Assembly: GCF_001426345.1 (NCBI RefSeq)
Contig: NZ_LMEM01000012.1
Coordinates: forward strand, 243,196-307,195
Source: Devosia sp. Root436
GTDB taxonomy: Bacteria; Pseudomonadota; Alphaproteobacteria; Rhizobiales; Devosiaceae
Reading direction: 5' to 3'
Length of the DNA: 64,000 nt
Below are positions 60,182 through 64,000 of the stretch, piece after piece; position 1 is the first letter of the stretch; every line of letters begins with the position of its first letter. Below the pieces are notes generated by a model that searched no databases, was not told the DNA's origin, and was given only the letters and a program-made list of their open reading frames with translations. The translations under genes were made by a program, and so were the position numbers.

Positions 60182-61419
60182 TCCGCCGCCGTCTTCTGGC
60201 CCGAGCCGAACTTGCGTTCGATATAGTCGGCGACCATGACCTTGAACTGATCGGCCACGTCGGCCCCGCGCAGGGTGGCCACCTTTTCGCCATCGACAAA
60301 GACCGGGGCGGCAGGCGTCTCGCCGGTGCCGGGCAGCGAAATGCCGATATTGGCATGCTTGCTCTCGCCCGGCCCGTTGACGATGCAGCCCATGACCGCC
60401 ACCGACAGCGTCTCGACGCCCGGATAGCGCTCGCGCCATTCCGGCATGGAGGTGTTAAGATGGTCCTGGATATCCTTGGCCAGTGTCTGGAACGTGGTCG
60501 AGGTGGTGCGACCGCAACCGGGGCAGGCCGCCACGACAGGCAGGAACTGGCGGAAGCCCATGGTCTGCAGCAGTTCCTGCGCCACCTTGACCTCGGTGGT
60601 GCGGTCGCCGCCCGGCTCGGGCGTCAGTGAAATGCGGATCGTGTCGCCAACGCCCTGCTGCAGCAGGATACCCAGAGCCGCCGAGGAGGCGACGATGCCC
60701 TTGGAGCCCATGCCCGCTTCGGTGAGGCCGAGATGGAGGGCATAGTCGCAGCGCGAAGCCAGGTCCTGATAGACCGCGATCAGGTGCTGGACGTCCGACA
60801 CTTTGGTCGAGAGGATGATCTTGTCCCGTCCCATGCCGAGCTCTTCGGCCCGCTTTGCCGACAGCAGCGCCGACTGGATGATCGCCTCGCGCTGCACCGC
60901 CGCAGCCGAAATCGGCGCATCCGAAACCGCGTTCTCGTCCATGAGCCGGGTGAGAAGTTCTTCGTCGAGAGACCCCCAGTTGACCCCGATGCGGACCGGC
61001 TTGTCGTATCTGTTGGCGATGTCGATCAGCGTCGAGAATTGTGTATCGCGCTTGGCCTTGAAGCCGACATTGCCCGGGTTGATGCGGTATTTGGCCAGCG
61101 CCTCGGCACAGGCCGGATGGTCGGTCAGCAGCTTGTGGCCGATATAGTGAAAGTCGCCCACCAGCGGCACGTCATAGCCCATGAAGGCCAGGCGATCGCG
61201 GATGATCGGCACCGCGGCGGCCGATTCATCGCGATCCACGGTGATGCGCACGATTTCCGAACCGGCCCGCGCCAGTTGCATGACCTGCTTGACCGTCGCG
61301 TCGATATCGGCGGTATCGGTATTGGTCATCGACTGCACGACCACGGGTGCGCCGCCGCCGACCAGCACGCCCCCGACATTGACACCTACCGATTGCCTGC
61401 GCATTGCCGGGCCAGCCAT
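60178..61419 (-). CDS. ispG: 4-hydroxy-3-methylbut-2-en-1-yl diphosphate synthase
   Basis: IspG (GcpE) is an iron-sulfur enzyme of the MEP isoprenoid pathway, making HMBPP from MEcPP. The 413-residue protein has [22 protein letters not shown] near the N-terminus. The [4Fe-4S] cysteines are in ACPGCGRTT and [10 protein letters not shown]. Start at 61419 ([10 protein letters not shown]); the longer frame is unlikely. Downstream, the tiny membrane gene overlaps its stop. The link with ispA nearby gives two isoprenoid genes in one locus. Confidence 0.97.
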   Translation of the reverse strand: MAGPAMRRQSVGVNVGGVLVGGGAPVVVQSMTNTDTADIDATVKQVMQLARAGSEIVRITVDRDESAAAVPIIRDRLAFMGYDVPLVGDFHYIGHKLLTDHPACAEALAKYRINPGNVGFKAKRDTQFSTLIDIANRYDKPVRIGVNWGSLDEELLTRLMDENAVSDAPISAAAVQREAIIQSALLSAKRAEELGMGRDKIILSTKVSDVQHLIAVYQDLASRCDYALHLGLTEAGMGSKGIVASSAALGILLQQGVGDTIRISLTPEPGGDRTTEVKVAQELLQTMGFRQFLPVVAACPGCGRTTSTTFQTLAKDIQDHLNTSMPEWRERYPGVETLSVAVMGCIVNGPGESKHANIGISLPGTGETPAAPVFVDGEKVATLRGADVADQFKVMVADYIERKFGSGQKTAAE

Positions 61420-61551
61420 GAAACACCTCTGGAGTTCTGAGGGAGAAATAAGCCCGCAAGGGTAGAGACGCAATGTTTCTCGATTGTGTCGAACGGACGC
61501 GGGCCAAGGGCCGCATCTTGAATGCGTCCGCGCAAGGACCATCTATGGGCT

Positions 61552-61845
61552 ATGTTCAAGATGCTCCTCCCCCGCCTCGTCCTCTTTCGCAAGGAAGTCG
61601 TCCAGCTCTGGAAGGCTTTCTGGGCGCCCGAGACCCCGCTCCATCTCAAGGCCGCGACGCTGTTCGTCGCCTTCTACCTGGTCAATCCGCTCGACATCAT
61701 CCCCGATGCCATCCCCCTGCTCGGCTGGGTCGATGACATGATCCTGGTGCCGTTGATGGTGAGCTGGATCGTCAGCCGCCTGCCGCGCCCGGTCTATGCC
61801 GGCAGGTATGGCAAGACGGTCGATGGCCGCGCGCGGCGGCTTTAG
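61552..61845 (+). CDS. YkvA-like DUF1232 protein
   Basis: This is a 97-residue DUF1232 protein with the signature LKAATLFVAFYLVNPLDIIPDAIPLLGWVDDM, a hydrophobic helical hairpin. The start is uncertain: 61552 (MFKMLLPR) is the most likely, with AAGGA 13 bases away; 61522 and 61561 are also possible. It is divergent from ispG by about 130 bases. The function is unknown. Confidence 0.82.
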   Translation: MFKMLLPRLVLFRKEVVQLWKAFWAPETPLHLKAATLFVAFYLVNPLDIIPDAIPLLGWVDDMILVPLMVSWIVSRLPRPVYAGRYGKTVDGRARRL

Positions 61846-62087
61846 CCGCAGGCGATTTGACAAAGCACGTTATATGGCCATGATGCCAGCTATGAGCCGG
61901 TTTTTTACTGCTGCACGCCTGTTTGAGAGTCGCCTTCGCAAGGCAGGCTGATCGCCTGGTGTTGCTACCTGCCTGATGGGCAAGAGCGGCACCAGGACTG
62001 CATCACTTAGCTCCCCCCAAAACCTGAACATGCTCCCCATGCCACCGCGCATGGCGATGACGCATGCTGTCTGCAAGGCGACACCAA

Positions 62088-62297
62088 ATGACGTTCAAAT
62101 ACTCCGTAACCCTGCCCATCAGCGGCGGCGACAAGCTGCGCCGTTTCCGGGAATGGGCCGAAAAGCACCTGCCCGAACTGAGCTATAGCCTGCCCCCGCA
62201 GACCCCGATCAAGACCGAGACCATGACCATCCGCCTGCTCAACGTCGAAGACCGGGCGCGCATCCTGCAGACGCTCGCTGCGACCCCATTGTCATGA
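62088..62297 (+). CDS. Hypothetical 69-residue protein
   Basis: I do not recognise it. It starts MTFKYSVTLPISGGDKLRRFREWAEKHLPELS, mixed strand and helix, with no membrane span. An AAGG lies 9 bases upstream. It is the first of three close genes reaching 62938, the last being Rnk-like. A 242-base gap (61846-62087) before it contains a TTGACA at 61857-61862 that may be its -35. Confidence 0.6.
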   Translation: MTFKYSVTLPISGGDKLRRFREWAEKHLPELSYSLPPQTPIKTETMTIRLLNVEDRARILQTLAATPLS

Positions 62298-62315
62298 GCT
62301 GGAAAGGAAAACCTC

Positions 62316-62498
62316 ATGCGCAGCCTGCGCTATTGCAAATCCTGCTCCGGCCCCCGTCCACGGGCAGCCCGCCGCTGTCCCTGGTGCCACCGGCCCTATG
62401 ACGGCCGGTCGTCCGGACCTGAACGTCTTTTCACCCACTTCGAGGGCGGATCAGGTGCCGATGCCGCCACGCCAACCAGGAGGCAAGAGCGCCAATGA
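62316..62498 (+). CDS. Small zinc-ribbon protein
   Basis: This 60-residue protein has YCKSCSGPRPRAARRCPWCHRPY, two CxxC knuckles about 13 residues apart, a typical zinc ribbon. The tail is disordered. AAAGGAAA precedes the ATG. It overlaps the next gene by ATGA. Such ribbons bind nucleic acid or proteins; the role is unknown. Confidence 0.65.
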   Translation: MRSLRYCKSCSGPRPRAARRCPWCHRPYDGRSSGPERLFTHFEGGSGADAATPTRRQERQ

Positions 62499-62938
62499 CC
62501 ACGATTTCCTTGTCCGATTGGGGCCAATCGCCCCAGATACTGGTGGGTGAAAGCGAACACCGCCTGCTGACGGCCACGGCATTGACCAATATCGGCGCCG
62601 ATGCCGAGCGCACCGATTTCCTGCTCTATGAGCTGGATCGCGCCCAGATCGTGCGGGATGCCCTGCTGCCCCACGATGTCGTGCGCATCGGCAGCATCGT
62701 GCACTACAGGCCGATGCCGGGCGACGAACGCATCGTCAAGCTCGTCATCCCGGAGAACGACGAGGCCGCCGGCGCCTATCGGCTCACGGTCACGTCCGTC
62801 CATGGGGCAGCCCTGCTCGGACTAAGGCCAGGCCATATCATGACCTGGCTCGACCCCGACGGCACGACACAGCGCCTCAAGGTGCTGCAGGTGACCAATC
62901 CCCTGCCCGGAGACGATCCGGGACCAATCGCAGCATAA
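62495..62938 (+). CDS. Rnk-like / GreA-GreB C-terminal-domain protein
   Basis: This is a 147-residue protein of the Rnk group: an N-terminal helical region (about 20-55) and a GreA/GreB-type C-terminal domain. LPHDVVRIGSIVHYRPM, PENDEAAGAYRLTVTSVHGAALLGLRPG and the closing LKVLQVTNP match. Rnk binds RNA polymerase and influences nucleoside diphosphate kinase expression. It is translationally coupled to the zinc-ribbon gene, so an RNA-polymerase-related function for that partner is possible. Confidence 0.85.
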   Translation: MTTISLSDWGQSPQILVGESEHRLLTATALTNIGADAERTDFLLYELDRAQIVRDALLPHDVVRIGSIVHYRPMPGDERIVKLVIPENDEAAGAYRLTVTSVHGAALLGLRPGHIMTWLDPDGTTQRLKVLQVTNPLPGDDPGPIAA

Positions 62939-62953
62939 CTTTGCCAAGAGAAG

Positions 62954-62980
62954 AGGCCCGGATCACTCCGGGCCTTTGTT
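62954..62980. terminator. Rho-independent terminator between Rnk-like gene and pyc
   Basis: AGGCCCGGA (62954-62962) and TCCGGGCCT (62967-62975) enclose TCAC. The stem is identical to that at 3172-3193. It serves the plus-strand operon and ends directly at the stop codon of pyc on the minus strand. Confidence 0.82.
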
Positions 62981-64000
62981 ATTCGAATCTGACCAGCAAA
63001 TCCTTGGCGTCGATCTGGTCGCCCGGCTTGATGAAAAGCTCGGCGATCACCCCGTCTATCTCGGCATGCAGCGCCGTTTCCATCTTCATGGCTTCAATGG
63101 AACACAGCACGTCGCCTGATGTCACATGCTGGCCTTCCTTGACGGCCAGCGTCGAGATGACGCCCGGCATTGGTGCGCCGACCTGTTTGGAGTCGCCGGG
63201 CACCGCCTTGGCCCGCACCTTGACCTCGCCGACCTTGAGGCGATCGGGCACCAGGATGGTGCGCGGCTGGCCATTGAGATCGAAGAATACCCGCACCTCG
63301 CCCTTTTCATTGGTCGGGGCGCGGCCGAGATAGTTGACGACCAGCGTCTTGCCCTTCTCGATATCGACCAGCAGTTCATCGCCCTCTTCGAGGCCGTAGA
63401 AATAGACCGGGGTTGGCAGCACTTCGGTCGGGCCGTAGCGATCCTGGGTCTTTTCGAAATCCGAATAGACCTTGGGATACATCAGGTACGAGGCGAGCCG
63501 CAGGTCGTCGATCTCGTGACCTACCTCGCCGGCGATCTTCTTGCGCTCGGCTTCGAGATCGACAGGCTTGAGATAGGAGCCCGGCCGCTCGGTCAGCGGC
63601 GTCTTGCCCTTGAGCACCTTCTTCTGCAGCGCCTTGGGGAAGCCGCCCGGCGGCTGGCCGAGGTCGCCGGCAAAGAACCCGACCACCGAGTCTGGAAAGG
63701 CGATATCCTTGTCTGGATTTTCCACGTCGGCCCGCTTGAGCCCGGCCGAGACCATGGCCAGGGCCATGTCGCCCACCACCTTGGACGATGGTGTCACCTT
63801 GACGATATCGCCGAACATCTGGTTGACGTCGGCATAGGTCTGGGCGACCTCGTGCCAGCGCGTTTCGAGCCCCAGCGAGCGCGCCTGTTCCTTGAGATTG
63901 GTGAACTGGCCGCCCGGCATTTCATGCAGGTACACTTCCGAAGCGCCACCCTTGAGGTCGCTCTCGAAGGCGCGATATTGCGTGCGCACCGCTTCCCAAT
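62979..64000 (-). CDS. pyc: Pyruvate carboxylase, C-terminal part (5' end outside window)
   Basis: The last 340 residues of pyruvate carboxylase are here; the frame stays open to the window edge. PGGQFTNLKEQARSLGL and the VGDMALAMVSAGL block belong to the carboxyltransferase domain. The terminal 70 residues are the biotinyl domain with Lys in SIEAMKMETALHAE. The enzyme makes oxaloacetate from pyruvate and bicarbonate for anaplerosis. The gene ends at a strong terminator. Confidence 0.97.
   Translation of the reverse strand, partial: WEAVRTQYRAFESDLKGGASEVYLHEMPGGQFTNLKEQARSLGLETRWHEVAQTYADVNQMFGDIVKVTPSSKVVGDMALAMVSAGLKRADVENPDKDIAFPDSVVGFFAGDLGQPPGGFPKALQKKVLKGKTPLTERPGSYLKPVDLEAERKKIAGEVGHEIDDLRLASYLMYPKVYSDFEKTQDRYGPTEVLPTPVYFYGLEEGDELLVDIEKGKTLVVNYLGRAPTNEKGEVRVFFDLNGQPRTILVPDRLKVGEVKVRAKAVPGDSKQVGAPMPGVISTLAVKEGQHVTSGDVLCSIEAMKMETALHAEIDGVIAELFIKPGDQIDAKDLLVRFE

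Noticed and set aside
1-64000. CRISPR arrays, prophage, insertion sequences, rRNA operons
   Set aside because: No regularly spaced direct repeats, transposase, integrase, capsid gene or rRNA sequence was seen. The repeats present are palindromic and dispersed.

Overview
The window looks like a chromosomal segment of a high-GC alphaproteobacterium of the order Hyphomicrobiales, closest in character to Devosia-type genomes. This is an inference from gene content and order, from the alphaproteobacterial form of ribosomal protein L32, from an alphaproteobacterial LexA box (GTTC-N7-GTTC), and from several intergenic repeat families of the kind found in this order. No rRNA operon, CRISPR array, prophage or insertion sequence was seen. 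Most of the DNA is housekeeping sequence, with small accessory pockets.

Positions 1-13500 carry accA, an L,D-transpeptidase lipoprotein, secA (minus strand), a parvulin-type peptidyl-prolyl isomerase, a TetR/DUF2798 divergon, the set argJ - GNAT - mutT, an orphan Flp pilin, and a coupled M48 protease/thermonuclease pair. Positions 13586-20600 carry a DMT exporter, tRNA-Arg(CCT), a hicAB toxin-antitoxin locus beside that tRNA, an unknown gene, a ThuA-like/ROK pair, a CAP lipoprotein overlapped by a TusA-like gene, an SH3-type periplasmic protein and tRNA-Leu(CAA).

Positions 20600-36000 carry azlCD, a MATE exporter, an HxlR/aminoglycoside acetyltransferase pair facing a GH3 beta-glucosidase, a D,D-carboxypeptidase, an Omp25-like barrel, DsbB, a parDE locus with a frameshifted parE, an HNH nuclease, an esterase, an AlkA-type glycosylase and gluQRS. 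Positions 36000-51600 carry a LysR/SDR divergon, a cobalamin adenosyltransferase, a diguanylate cyclase, two small motility-like genes, tlpA, argH, lysA, a response regulator/zinc-ribbon pair, ftsEX, plsC, a putative SOS-controlled small gene, rpmF and fumC. Positions 51700-64000 carry gloB, a methyltransferase, hisC-tyrC, DUF2125, mtgA, ispA, ispG with a tiny coupled membrane protein, an Rnk-like three-gene set and the 3' part of pyc.

The most distinctive non-coding content is a set of palindromic intergenic repeats. Four copies of one roughly 150-bp element carry a central hairpin whose 11-bp arms differ completely between copies yet stay complementary. Several repeats have been captured by neighbouring genes and encode their C-terminal residues or stop codons. 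Other observations worth a second look are the LexA-box promoter at 48163-48196, the paired operators before hicA together with the toxin's unclear start, and a cluster of well-formed operator palindromes. No large undescribed multi-gene system was recognised. All coordinates, motifs and start choices were read by eye; no database search or folding calculation was run.
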